A DNA stretch of 64,000 bases from contig CAJAUM010000008.1 of the NCBI GenBank assembly GCA_903945175.1, positions 1-64,000 of the forward strand, given 5' to 3'. Origin of the DNA: an uncultured Bacteroidales bacterium (GTDB lineage: Bacteria; Bacteroidota; Bacteroidia; Bacteroidales; FEN-979). The notes under the pieces are model-generated. The model searched no databases. It was given only the letters and a program-made list of their open reading frames with translations, and was not told where the DNA came from. Position 1 is the first letter of the stretch. Each line of letters begins with the position of its first letter. The position numbers and the translations under genes are program-made. This document shows, one piece after another, positions 46,978 to 55,700 of the stretch.

Positions 46978-47756
46978 TGACTATTTTCCAGGTTATTATC
47001 ATTGCCATTGTAGAGGGAGTAACTGAATTTCTTCCGGTTTCTTCAACTGGGCATATGATCATTACGCAGAGCATCCTGGGGGTTCAGAGTACAGATTTCG
47101 TTAAAGCCTTTACTGTAAATATCCAGTTTGGGGCCATCCTCTCTGTGATTGTGCTGTATTGGAAGCGCTTTTTTCAGTCATGGGATTTCTATTTCAAATT
47201 GTTTGTGGCCTGTCTTCCCCTGGTTATTGCATATCTGCTTGAGAAACAGATTGACTCCATGCTCGAAAGTGTGATGACTGTAGCTGTAGCCCTGCTGCTT
47301 GGCGGGATCCTTCTGATCTTTGTCGACCGTTGGTTTGACCGCCCAGAAAATGAAAACACGAAGCTGACCTACAAGAAGGCGCTGATCATTGGTTTTTTTC
47401 AGATCATATCTGTCATTCCCGGTGTGAGCCGTTCAGCAGCTACCATCGTAGGCGGGATGAGCCAGAAACTCAGCCGTAAGTCTGCTGCTGAATTCTCTTT
47501 TTTTCTCGCAGTACCCACCATGTTCGCAGCGTCGGTACTCAAACTGGCCGGAAACTACAAGATGATCTCCGCCGAGAACATCAACCTGCTCCTAATCGGC
47601 AATGCAGTCTCCTTCATCGTGGCTATCATCGCCATCAAATCATTCATTGCCTTCCTTACCCGATATGGGTTCAAATGGTTTGGTTATTACCGTATTGCTG
47701 TCGGTCTTGCAATCATCATTCTCCTGCTTTCCGGAAGAAGTTTAACTATTCTGTGA
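46977..47756 (+). CDS. uppP: Undecaprenyl-diphosphatase
   Basis: Dephosphorylates undecaprenyl diphosphate to recycle the lipid carrier of peptidoglycan and other envelope polymers (BacA family; linked to bacitracin tolerance). A 259-residue multi-pass membrane protein. The two signature motifs are [16 protein letters not shown] (residues 13-28) and [14 protein letters not shown] near residue 154. The length matches the family. One-base overlaps with the DUF3098 gene upstream and truB downstream show tight translational coupling. Confidence 0.96.
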   Translation: MTIFQVIIIAIVEGVTEFLPVSSTGHMIITQSILGVQSTDFVKAFTVNIQFGAILSVIVLYWKRFFQSWDFYFKLFVACLPLVIAYLLEKQIDSMLESVMTVAVALLLGGILLIFVDRWFDRPENENTKLTYKKALIIGFFQIISVIPGVSRSAATIVGGMSQKLSRKSAAEFSFFLAVPTMFAASVLKLAGNYKMISAENINLLLIGNAVSFIVAIIAIKSFIAFLTRYGFKWFGYYRIAVGLAIIILLLSGRSLTIL

Positions 47757-48496
47757 TGGAATTCCATTTTGAGTCGGGAGAGGTCATCTTAATCAACAAA
47801 CCCCTTACATGGACCTCATTTGATGTAGTGGGAAAAATGCGTTCCATCATCCGGCAGCGCACGGGACTCCGGAAAATAAAGACAGGACATGCCGGAACCC
47901 TCGATCCGCTTGCAACAGGATTGCTGATTTTATGCACCGGGAAATTTACCAAACGCATCGATGAATTCCAGGGCCTGGAAAAAGAGTATACAGGCACCAT
48001 CCGATTGGGTGCAACCACGCCATCTTTCGACCTGGAAACTGCGATAGATAAAACCTACCCCATTACCATCCTGACAGGGAGTGCCATGATTCAGGATGCG
48101 GCAACGCATTTTGTCACAACTTTCGACCAGGTGCCCCCACAGTTCTCCGCCATAAAAGTTGACGGGAAGCGAGCGTATAAATCCGCCCGGCAGGATATCG
48201 GTGTGGAAATAAAGGCAAGGAAGGTCACCATATCGGCTTTTGAATTAACCCGGATTGATTTGCCTGATATCGATTTTCGTGTTGTTTGCAGCAAAGGCAC
48301 CTATATCAGGTCTTTGGCCCGTGATTTTGGTGAATTTTTAAATTGCGGGGCGCATCTTACGGCACTATGCCGTACCCGCATCGGCCCATACCATTTGCGT
48401 GATGCCTATGAACTGACCGACCTGGAGAATCTGATTCCTTATACCCGTGACGACTCCCCAAAAGCAATAAATTTTTTAATCCATCATGGTTTCTAA
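47756..48496 (+). CDS. truB: tRNA pseudouridine(55) synthase
   Basis: Makes pseudouridine 55 in the T loop of tRNAs. From the ATG at 47756 the protein is 246 residues and starts [20 protein letters not shown]. The catalytic Asp50 lies in GHAGTLDPLATGLL. KEYTGTIRLGATTPSFDLE, QVPPQFSAIKVDGKRAYKSAR and CSKGTYIRSLARDFG are further TruB blocks. An in-frame ATG 81 bases upstream lies within uppP and was rejected. The ATG shares one base with the uppP stop (TGATG). tadA overlaps its end by 11 bases, so two tRNA-modifying enzymes are made together. Confidence 0.95.
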   Translation: MEFHFESGEVILINKPLTWTSFDVVGKMRSIIRQRTGLRKIKTGHAGTLDPLATGLLILCTGKFTKRIDEFQGLEKEYTGTIRLGATTPSFDLETAIDKTYPITILTGSAMIQDAATHFVTTFDQVPPQFSAIKVDGKRAYKSARQDIGVEIKARKVTISAFELTRIDLPDIDFRVVCSKGTYIRSLARDFGEFLNCGAHLTALCRTRIGPYHLRDAYELTDLENLIPYTRDDSPKAINFLIHHGF

Positions 48497-48944
48497 AAGC
48501 TACCCGATCTTCACGCATGAATTTTACATGAATGAGGCCCTGAAGGAGGCGCAAAAGGCCTATGAACGGCATGAGGTGCCGGTGGGAGCGGTGATTGTAT
48601 GTAACCGTACGATTATTGCGCGTGCCCACAATCTCACCGAAACACTGCGTGATGTGACAGCCCATGCCGAAATGCAGGCGTTTACTGCTGCCTGCGGGTA
48701 TCTGGGTGGAAAATATCTTGATGAATGTATCCTGTATGTCACGCTGGAGCCCTGTGTAATGTGTGCCGGAGCCGCCTTCTGGACACAATTGGGTTCTGTT
48801 ATATATGGCGCATCCGATGAAAAACGGGGTTTCCGTCAGATCAGCCAACCATTGCTCCACCCAAAAACCGAAACAACAGCGAACATTTTGGCTGAAGAGT
48901 GCAGCCAACTTCTGAAACAATTTTTCAAAAGCAAACGAATATGA
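48486..48944 (+). CDS. tadA: tRNA-specific adenosine deaminase (TadA-type nucleoside deaminase)
   Basis: Deaminates adenosine 34 of tRNA(Arg) to inosine; a related nucleobase deaminase is the alternative. The 152-residue protein has the zinc-dependent cytidine-deaminase-fold motifs HAEMQA (His60, Glu62) and PCVMCAGA (Cys90, Cys93). EVPVGAVIV, then GAVIVCNRTIIARAHNL, and VIYGASDEKRG fit TadA. It overlaps truB by 11 bases and its stop overlaps the aldolase-like gene start (ATGA). Confidence 0.88.
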   Translation: MVSKSYPIFTHEFYMNEALKEAQKAYERHEVPVGAVIVCNRTIIARAHNLTETLRDVTAHAEMQAFTAACGYLGGKYLDECILYVTLEPCVMCAGAAFWTQLGSVIYGASDEKRGFRQISQPLLHPKTETTANILAEECSQLLKQFFKSKRI

Positions 48945-49801
48945 CCAGAAACAGGGATCCCCAAATGAATTTCACCAATGGTCTTTTCCAGAAAGTTGAA
49001 ATTTCAAAGATGCTGAATGAGATGGCCGGGATTGCGCAATATCTTTGGGAAAAAGGCTGGGCTGAAGGGAGTGCAGGTAATTTTTCCATCAATGTTACCG
49101 GGATGTTCAGTGATACGGAACGGGACTCCCTCTCTTCAAATCCCGTTATTCCCCTTTCAGGGAAATACCCCGACCTGGCCCGAGCACTCTTCCTTATCAG
49201 CGGAACAGGCACCCGGATGCGGGAAATGGCGGATAATCCTATGGGATATGTCTGCTTCGTATATGTCGGAGAATCCGGGTCTGACTATCATCTCATTGCA
49301 GGAAACCAAGACGAAGGTTCTGTAAAACCAACCTCCGAGTTGGCAACCCACCTGGGAATCCAGCAACTGCTGATTCAGCAGAAATCGACAGCCAAGGTGG
49401 TTTTGCATGCGCATGTCACCGAATTGATTGCCCTTACCCAACTCCCGGCATTCAAAACTGAAGAGGCCATAAACTCATTGTTTTGGAGCATGCACCCCGA
49501 AACAATGCTTTTTGTTCCGGAAGGTATTGGCTTTATTCCTTACACCATACCCGGAACCGAGACCATCGCACGTGCAACCCTTCAGGAATTGGGGAGGCAC
49601 AAGGCGATCATATGGGAAAAACACGGGTGTATTGCGGTGGGCGCAAATCTCGCTGAAGCGTTTGACATCCTTGATATTCTTGCAAAATCAGCAAAAATAT
49701 ACTTCTTGTGTAAATCAACAGGAATTGATCCCGAGGGCCTTTCAGCGGCACAAACAGAGACACTTCGAACCTACTATTCCGGCTTATCCCGGGGGAATTG
49801 A
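48941..49801 (+). CDS. Class II aldolase, rhamnulose-1-phosphate-aldolase-like
   Basis: A 286-residue class II (zinc) aldolase resembling RhaD, which cleaves rhamnulose 1-phosphate to dihydroxyacetone phosphate and lactaldehyde. Zinc ligands are His156 and His158 (VLHAHVTELIAL) and His228 (WEKHGCIAVG). The catalytic acid is probably Glu133 in KPTSELATHLG. NSLFWSMHPETMLFVPEG is typical of RhaD. The start is taken at 48941, where the ATG overlaps the tadA stop; an earlier in-frame ATG at 48899 lies inside tadA. No rhamnose transport, kinase or isomerase genes are nearby, so the substrate may differ. Confidence 0.8.
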   Translation: MTRNRDPQMNFTNGLFQKVEISKMLNEMAGIAQYLWEKGWAEGSAGNFSINVTGMFSDTERDSLSSNPVIPLSGKYPDLARALFLISGTGTRMREMADNPMGYVCFVYVGESGSDYHLIAGNQDEGSVKPTSELATHLGIQQLLIQQKSTAKVVLHAHVTELIALTQLPAFKTEEAINSLFWSMHPETMLFVPEGIGFIPYTIPGTETIARATLQELGRHKAIIWEKHGCIAVGANLAEAFDILDILAKSAKIYFLCKSTGIDPEGLSAAQTETLRTYYSGLSRGN

Positions 49802-49881
49802 TCCGCTTACAAAAAGAATTATTGGAATTGATAGGTCAATTATACGGTTAATTGATTATATTAGCAGCCTGATAACATTAG

Positions 49882-50403
49882 ATGTCCCCTGAAAAAGTTG
49901 TAATATTTGAGGATGAGTTTCTCTTAGCCAATGATTTAAAGCGGCAAATCTCTCCATATAATTATGAGGTTACTGCTATGTTCAGAAAGGCAGAAGATGG
50001 GCTTCAGTATCTTGCTGGGATTCAGAATAAAGAGGATCTTCCAGCCATTATTCTGATGGACATTTCCCTGGCCGGGAAAATGAATGGCATTGAAGCTGCG
50101 GAAATTATTACGCACCTCTACGACATTGCCTTGGTTTTTCTAACTGGCATGAGTCAGGTTGAAATTTTTGAAAAGGCATTTAAGACAAAACCATATGCAT
50201 TCCTGATCAAGCCGTTTGATCTCAAGCAAGCCCTGATCAGTATTAGACTGGCCTCGTATCTAAAATCGCTGGAGAACAAGGTTCTTAAGAATCAGGAAGC
50301 GTTCGGGGACAGGTTTTTCGAGCAGATCGGAGGAGGCATACAGGTGCAAAATCAAGCGGAGGCGGCCAGTAGGATAAAATTAAGCGATGAATCCATCCAC
50401 TAA
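49882..50403 (+). CDS. Response regulator, REC domain with short tail
   Basis: A 173-residue protein. Its REC domain has Glu10/Asp11, phosphoacceptor Asp60 (ILMDISLAGKMNG), Thr88 (FLTGM) and Lys110 (LIKPFD), the same numbering as the REC-PAS protein at 4266. The tail of about 45 residues after KSLENKVLKNQ is helical and has no recognised output domain, so it may be a truncated relative of that protein that lost its PAS part. It overlaps the next response regulator gene by 17 bases. No histidine kinase is nearby. Confidence 0.87.
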   Translation: MSPEKVVIFEDEFLLANDLKRQISPYNYEVTAMFRKAEDGLQYLAGIQNKEDLPAIILMDISLAGKMNGIEAAEIITHLYDIALVFLTGMSQVEIFEKAFKTKPYAFLIKPFDLKQALISIRLASYLKSLENKVLKNQEAFGDRFFEQIGGGIQVQNQAEAASRIKLSDESIH

Positions 50404-50788
50404 CATAAACACCCGAAACATTCTGATTGTTGAAGATGATGCGGCGACTGTCAGCATTTTGAATATCTGGCTTCGAAACGTATGCAATGTTTTCCTTGCC
50501 CGTGATGGCGAAGAGGCCCTGTTCATTATTGATGAAATGATGAAAGCAAATAAAGAGGTTGATCTTTTCGTTTTTGATATCAGCCTGCCTTTTCCCTGGT
50601 CGGGAATTACTTTAAAAGCTGCTGTCATTGAGCGGTGGGGTATTTACAAAACCCGGCCATTTATAGCGGAAACGGCTTTTGCCATGCCGCAGGATCACGA
50701 TCAGATCATGAAGGCGGGATTCATCGACCATCTAACCAAGCCTCTCGACCGGAAACTTTTGTTGGAGACAGTCGAAAAATACCTATAA
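50387..50788 (+). CDS. Response regulator, stand-alone REC domain
   Basis: A 133-residue single REC domain. It starts ILIVEDDAATVSILNIWL (Glu16, Asp17, Asp18) and has phosphoacceptor Asp64 (LFVFDISLPFPWSG), Thr96 (FIAETAFAM) and Lys118 (LTKPLD). It resembles CheY-like or hybrid-kinase receiver domains rather than its neighbour, so the pair is not a simple duplication. It starts inside the preceding gene (17-base overlap), so the two are translated together. Single receivers of this kind often pass phosphate between proteins. The tRNA-Val gene begins 40 bases downstream. Confidence 0.85.
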   Translation: MNPSTNINTRNILIVEDDAATVSILNIWLRNVCNVFLARDGEEALFIIDEMMKANKEVDLFVFDISLPFPWSGITLKAAVIERWGIYKTRPFIAETAFAMPQDHDQIMKAGFIDHLTKPLDRKLLLETVEKYL

Positions 50789-50828
50789 AGAGGTTCCTGT
50801 TTTTTATTACATTTGTTGTCAGACCAAT

Positions 50829-50903
50829 GGGACGTTAGCTCAGTCGGTTCAGAGCGCATGCTTCACACGCATGAGGTCGTGGGTTCGAATCCCTCACGTC
50901 CCA
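50829..50903 (+). tRNA. tRNA-Val (anticodon CAC)
   Basis: A complete 75-base cloverleaf. The acceptor stem GGGACGT pairs with ACGTCCC, and the D stem GCTC pairs with GAGC. The anticodon stem CATGC pairs with GCATG around the loop TTCACAC, whose middle bases CAC read GUG (Val). The T arm has GTGGG-TTCGAAT-CCCTC, and the discriminator base is A. The CCA end is not encoded. Confidence 0.95.
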
Positions 50904-50927
50904 CATATTTTCATTATTATAAATTTC

Positions 50928-50963
50928 AAAGGACTTAATATCAGACAATTAAGTCCTTTTTTT
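50928..50963 (+). terminator. Rho-independent terminator after tRNA-Val
   Basis: AAAGGACTTAAT (50928-50939) pairs perfectly with ATTAAGTCCTTT (50948-50959) around an 8-base loop, followed by a run of T to 50963. It would end transcripts of the tRNA and perhaps of the response regulators upstream. Confidence 0.85.
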
Positions 50964-51087
50964 GTGTCATTATTGTGCCACTTCTGATAATTTGATATTG
51001 GGTTATACGACCGAAAATCTAAATAAAACCAATCAGTATAAAATTATGCAAATTGACATTGGCGGTTTTGCGCTTGGATGGGCGTTC

Positions 51088-51795
51088 TCAGTTTTTAATG
51101 CATCGAACGGACAATCCATCAATTTTCCAAAGCCAACTTCTATAAACACCTGTCCAACTGTACGAGAGTGTCCTGTACCATGCAGTGAGCGAATCTACAG
51201 GTGTAGACGACCAGAAGTGGGCATAAATCCGAGGGCCGGAATATTGTGGACTATAGTGAAACCAACCAGCAGGTAGTGCGGTAAATCCGCTGCTGTTGGT
51301 GGCGTCATCATTTGGCCAGTACCAATGTTTCGTTCCGGGTTCCTTCATTTTTGAACCAGCAATGCTATCACCCCCCAAATATTCTATTAGTACAGTCCAT
51401 TCTTCATCCGTTGGTACATGGTAACCATCGGGAGCAATGTTGCGGTTATCTTCTATGGCATAATAATTATACAATGCGCCATACGTTTCCCTGTTGGCCA
51501 TATCGTTGCTGACCCAACAGTATGCTCCAGTGGTTAAATTATTCCATTGTGCGCTATCAGGAACATTGGGAATGGGATCGCCATTGCGGTATTTTGTCGT
51601 TTTAAGGTTTTCGGCTATCCAGATCTGCGTTCCTATCGTAACCGTGTGATAAACATTACCATCTATGTCAGTTACGGTAATACCTGCCGGGGAGGGGATG
51701 TTGCTGTCGTCTTTTTTTTTACAACTGCTGGCAAGTATCAAAACCACGCCCGTTATTACCAATGGGGAAATCCAGATTCTGGTTCTTGCTTTCAA
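51088..51795 (-). CDS. FISUMP-domain lipoprotein
   Basis: A 235-residue predicted lipoprotein taken from a TTG at 51795. It reads MKARTRIWISPLVITGVVLI, then LASSC, a lipobox ending at Cys25, followed by lysines. The FISUMP domain fills the rest: DIDGNVYHTVTIGTQIWIAE, YHVPTDEEWTVLIEYLGG, FTALPAGW, then FWSSTPV and LSVRCIKN at the end. The frame is open up to an ATG at 51897, but a TATATTTG -7 element at 51820-51827 lies inside that extension, which favours the TTG. It is a distant relative of the C-terminal domain of the protein at 27758. Function unknown. Confidence 0.8.
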   Translation of the reverse strand: MKARTRIWISPLVITGVVLILASSCKKKDDSNIPSPAGITVTDIDGNVYHTVTIGTQIWIAENLKTTKYRNGDPIPNVPDSAQWNNLTTGAYCWVSNDMANRETYGALYNYYAIEDNRNIAPDGYHVPTDEEWTVLIEYLGGDSIAGSKMKEPGTKHWYWPNDDATNSSGFTALPAGWFHYSPQYSGPRIYAHFWSSTPVDSLTAWYRTLSYSWTGVYRSWLWKIDGLSVRCIKN

Positions 51796-51819
51796 GTTGT
51801 AAGGTCTTTGATTTCTGGA

Positions 51820-51827
51820 CAAATATA
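51820..51827 (-). promoter_or_regulatory. -7 promoter element for the FISUMP lipoprotein
   Basis: The minus strand reads TATATTTG (TAnnTTTG), 24 bases upstream of the TTG start at 51795. A second match (TAATTTTG) lies at 51975-51982 and would suit the longer reading frame starting at 51897, so both are possible. Confidence 0.4.
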
Positions 51828-52078
51828 ATTCAGGATTCAAGGGAATCCTAATTGATTTTCCTGGTTCGTTTGTACATTTATTTGCAGAAATTCCCAAAAA
51901 TCATGTTCATTTTTTAATGCTAATTTTAAATGGTCGAAGTGCGTGGAAGCTTACAAAATGGATTAAGTTTGCTACAAAATTAAATTTACAACAAAGCTAC
52001 TGAAGAAGAAGGGGCGCAAGGTGGTATTTTAGGTGTCATAACAAAAAGCATCACTTACAACTTTTATAAATTCTACAT

Positions 52079-52621
52079 ATGACAGAGATATTTCAACAGG
52101 AACCTAACTGGATAGTACGGGCCCTGGCCGGATTTTTGCTTGGTTATTTCTTTACTTACATAATCAAGGGCACCGACTTCATCTGGCGGATGATTTTCAG
52201 CAAAAATTATCTCACAGGTCAGTGGAACAGCTACTACCAGGTATGGGAAAATAACATTCCGGTCCTTAAACGTGAGAATTGGACAATTGGGTTTGGTTTC
52301 AACAGCAAACTGAGAGTGAATATTACCACAGAAGACAGCCTCTCCTTTAGTGGAGAGTTGCTTGAGGAGAAAGGAAATTTAATTGTTATAATAAAAGCAA
52401 AAGAATTTAATGAAAGGGGTTTCGGCCGGTATCCGATACCAATTCCAGGCAACGACACCATCGTTGTCGGTCTTTATTTAGGGGTTGACTTCAACGGGCA
52501 TGCAACAGCCTGTGTAAATATTCTTTCAAGAATCGAACTTCAAATGAATGAACTGTCATCTCTGCTGAAGGATAATACAGATTTCGATGCAACAAATGGA
52601 ATGATCAGACTGAAACATTAG
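52079..52621 (+). CDS. Small membrane-anchored protein with beta-rich domain, unknown function
   Basis: A 180-residue protein. A hydrophobic helix (residues 11-29, WIVRALAGFLLGYFFTYII) is followed by an amphipathic segment (DFIWRMIFSKNYL) and then GQWNSYYQVW. The remaining 120 residues are alternating beta strands (WTIGFGFNSKLRVNI, SLSFSGELLEEKGNLIVII, TIVVGLYLGVDFNGHATACV), which suggest a small barrel facing the cytoplasm. The layout of N-terminal helix plus small beta barrel recalls S-2TM-beta (Cap15-like) effectors, but no cyclase or other defence gene is near and I see only one clear membrane helix. I do not assign a function. Confidence 0.6.
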   Translation: MTEIFQQEPNWIVRALAGFLLGYFFTYIIKGTDFIWRMIFSKNYLTGQWNSYYQVWENNIPVLKRENWTIGFGFNSKLRVNITTEDSLSFSGELLEEKGNLIVIIKAKEFNERGFGRYPIPIPGNDTIVVGLYLGVDFNGHATACVNILSRIELQMNELSSLLKDNTDFDATNGMIRLKH

Positions 52622-52715
52622 CATCGTACACCTCCCGATCACGATATTTGGCGCATAGGCGCCATTTTTCAGAATGATTTAACATTTCGTTAACACTCCG
52701 CTGGGGCATTAGGTT

Positions 52716-52723
52716 TATTTTCG
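52716..52723 (+). promoter_or_regulatory. Possible -7 element for the TonB-dependent receptor gene
   Basis: TATTTTCG differs from TAnnTTTG in one base and lies 27 bases upstream of the ATG at 52751, in the 129-base gap before a gene that looks strongly expressed. No matching -33 is seen. Confidence 0.3.
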
Positions 52724-52750
52724 CACCACTTTTAAACTAACCTTAACAAA

Positions 52751-55700
52751 ATGTGCATGAAAAAATTTTACAAACTATTGATGGTGATATCTGTTTTCAC
52801 CATTGCATCCCTGTTGTCATTTGGACAAGGGACCACTACTTCAGGGATTAACGGAAAGGTCACTGATGAAAAGGGCGAATCACTGCCAGGTGCTAGCGTA
52901 ATGGTAGTTGAAACTGCCACTGGGACGCAATATGGCACAGTAACCGACAACAAGGGTTATTACCGGCTACCGAATATGAATCCCGGCGGACCTTACAAGC
53001 TTACCATAACATATATGGGCTTTGAGGCATTTTCTTCTGACAACCTCTATCTGACATTGGGACAAACTCAGAGTGTGGATGCCAAGCTGAGTGAGAAATC
53101 AACAACATTGGCCGGTGTGGAGGTTGTTGCCAACCGCAATAACATTATCGACGGCAACCGCACGGGTGCTGAAACGGTTATTTCGAGCCAGGCCATCGAC
53201 CAGATGCCGACCCTTTCCCGTTCACTGCCCGATTACGTACGTACCACCCCGCAGATCCAGCTCACTGGCGGCGGAATGTCAATCGTAGGTTCCAATAACC
53301 GCTACAACTCTATTTTTATCGATGGTGCGGTTAACAATGATGTTTATGGCCTCTCCTCCTCAGGAACAAACGGCGGCCAGACCGGCGCCACCCCGTTCTC
53401 CATGGACATCATCGATCAGTTCCAGGTTCAGCTTGCTCCCTTTGATGTGCGTCAGGATGGTTTCAACGGAGCTTCTATCAATGCCGTGACCAAAAGAGGG
53501 AAGAACAACTTCGAAGGCACAGCTTACTACTTCCTCCAGAACCAATCACTCGCCGGCAAAACGCCTTATGAATCAGTGAAAACCCTCGCAGATCCCGAAA
53601 GTGCCCGCACCAAGCTGAACAGTTTCCAGAATAACCTTTTCGGACTTAGTTTTGGCGGACCCATCATCAAGAATAAATTATTTTTCTTTTTCAATGCTGA
53701 ATTATCACGCTACGCCATTGATCAACCCTATAACATTGCAAATTATCAGGGAGATTCAAAACCAGGCGCACTCGATACGCTGGCCTCCACCCTGCTCAGT
53801 AAATTTGGTTATGATGCGGGAAGTTACCAGAGCACCACGAAAAAACTGACAAGCGACAAGGTCTTTGCCCGTTTGGACTGGAACATCAACAAAGTACACA
53901 AACTGATGCTCCGTCACAGCTACACCAAAAGCACGGCCACATCCCCATACACGTCAAGCAATCAGACACTGAACTTCTCCAATTACGGCGAATATTTTCC
54001 AAGTACAACCAATTCAACCGCACTTGAATTAAAGAGCAACTGGGATAAATTTTCCAACGACCTGATCATGGGTTTCACATCCGTTCGCGATGACCGCAAT
54101 CCATTGGGAAGCAATTTCCCGACCCTGGTGATCAAGGATGGAGCAGGAACGATCTATCTGGGCTCAGAGGCTTTCTCAACAGCCAACCAGCTTAATCAGA
54201 ACATCTTTAGTGTTACGAATAACTTCAGCATTTATAAAGGTGCCCATACCATCACCGTTGGGGCCAATTTTGAGTACGCCTATGCATACAACCTTTTCAT
54301 CCGCCAGAATTACGGTCAATACACGTATAATTCGATGGATGATTTCATGTCGACATTTACCGCAAATCCCGTATCAGCTTATCAGTTCGATCACAGTTAT
54401 TCTTTGGTTGATGATGTTACGGGTGATGGATCCAATGCTGCTGCAAAGTTCAGCTCCATCAACCTTGGGTTGTATGCCCAGGATGAATGGTGGGTGGCCG
54501 ACAACTTCAAGCTGACCTTCGGAGTGCGCCTCAACATGCCGATGTGGCCAACAAAGCCACGCGAAGCAACGAACTTCAACGATTCCGTGGTTCCAAAGCT
54601 GCAAGCAAAGTATGATCCTGTGAGCGGCAGCAACTACGATCTGAAAAATGCCCGCTCAGGCCAGATGCCCAAGATACAGTTCATGTTCGATCCACGCATT
54701 GGATTCAACTGGGATGTGCTGAAAGATAAAACATTGCAGATCCGCGGCGGTGTTGGGATGTTCACAAGCCGTCTTCCGCTGGTATGGCCAGGTGGTGCGT
54801 ATACAAACAACGGGATGACTGTTGGAGGCATCTCTTACCGCCACACCAAACCGGAAGATAAAAACATCATTTTCGATCCCGCCTGGAACAACCAGCCGAC
54901 ATACAGCTCTTTCTACGGTGGATCTGATCCTATTCCTCAAGGCGAGATCAACATCTTCACCGAAAATTTCAAATACCCGCAGGTTGTCCGCGCAAACATC
55001 GGCATTGATAAAAAATTATTCTGGGGTATCGTAGGAACAGCCGAATTCATCTATACCAAGAACCTGAATAATATCATCTATTACAACTACAATGTTTCAC
55101 CTGCGACTGGCCAGCTGAAAGGCGGTCCGGATAACCGTTTCATCTACGGGACCTCGACCAACGTAAAGAACTTCTCTTACATCATGGTGGCTGACAACAC
55201 CAATAAAGGTAACAGCTGGAACTTCACCGTTCAGTTTACCAAACCTTACAGCAAGGGGTTCCAGGGATCCATCGCTTACAGCTACGGGGAGACGAAATCA
55301 CTCAACGATGCACTTTCATCCCAGAATTCATCCCAATGGCGTTATGTTGCCAACGTGAATGGACGCAATCACCTTGATCTCTCCAGGTCAAATTTCGACA
55401 TGGGTCACCGGCTCATGGCATTCGTGGGATATAAGAAAGAGTATGCCAAATATTTTGCAACCGGCCTGAGTGTATTCTATGATGGTGTTTCAGGAAAACC
55501 CTATTCGTTCGTCTACTCCAATTCAAGGGCCATCAACGGAGAAGATGGAAACGATTATGCACTGATCTGGATTCCGAAAGACCGCAGTGAGATCAATCTT
55601 GTTGACTGGAAAGATAAGAACGGCAATGTAGTTAAAACTGCTGATCAGCAGTGGACAGATCTCGATTCGTATATCAATGGGAATAGTTACCTGAAAAACA

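Noticed and set aside
47675-47755. TruB start at an upstream in-frame ATG
   Set aside because: The 27 extra residues are read out of uppP sequence and are not TruB-like; the ATG overlapping the uppP stop fits the family start.
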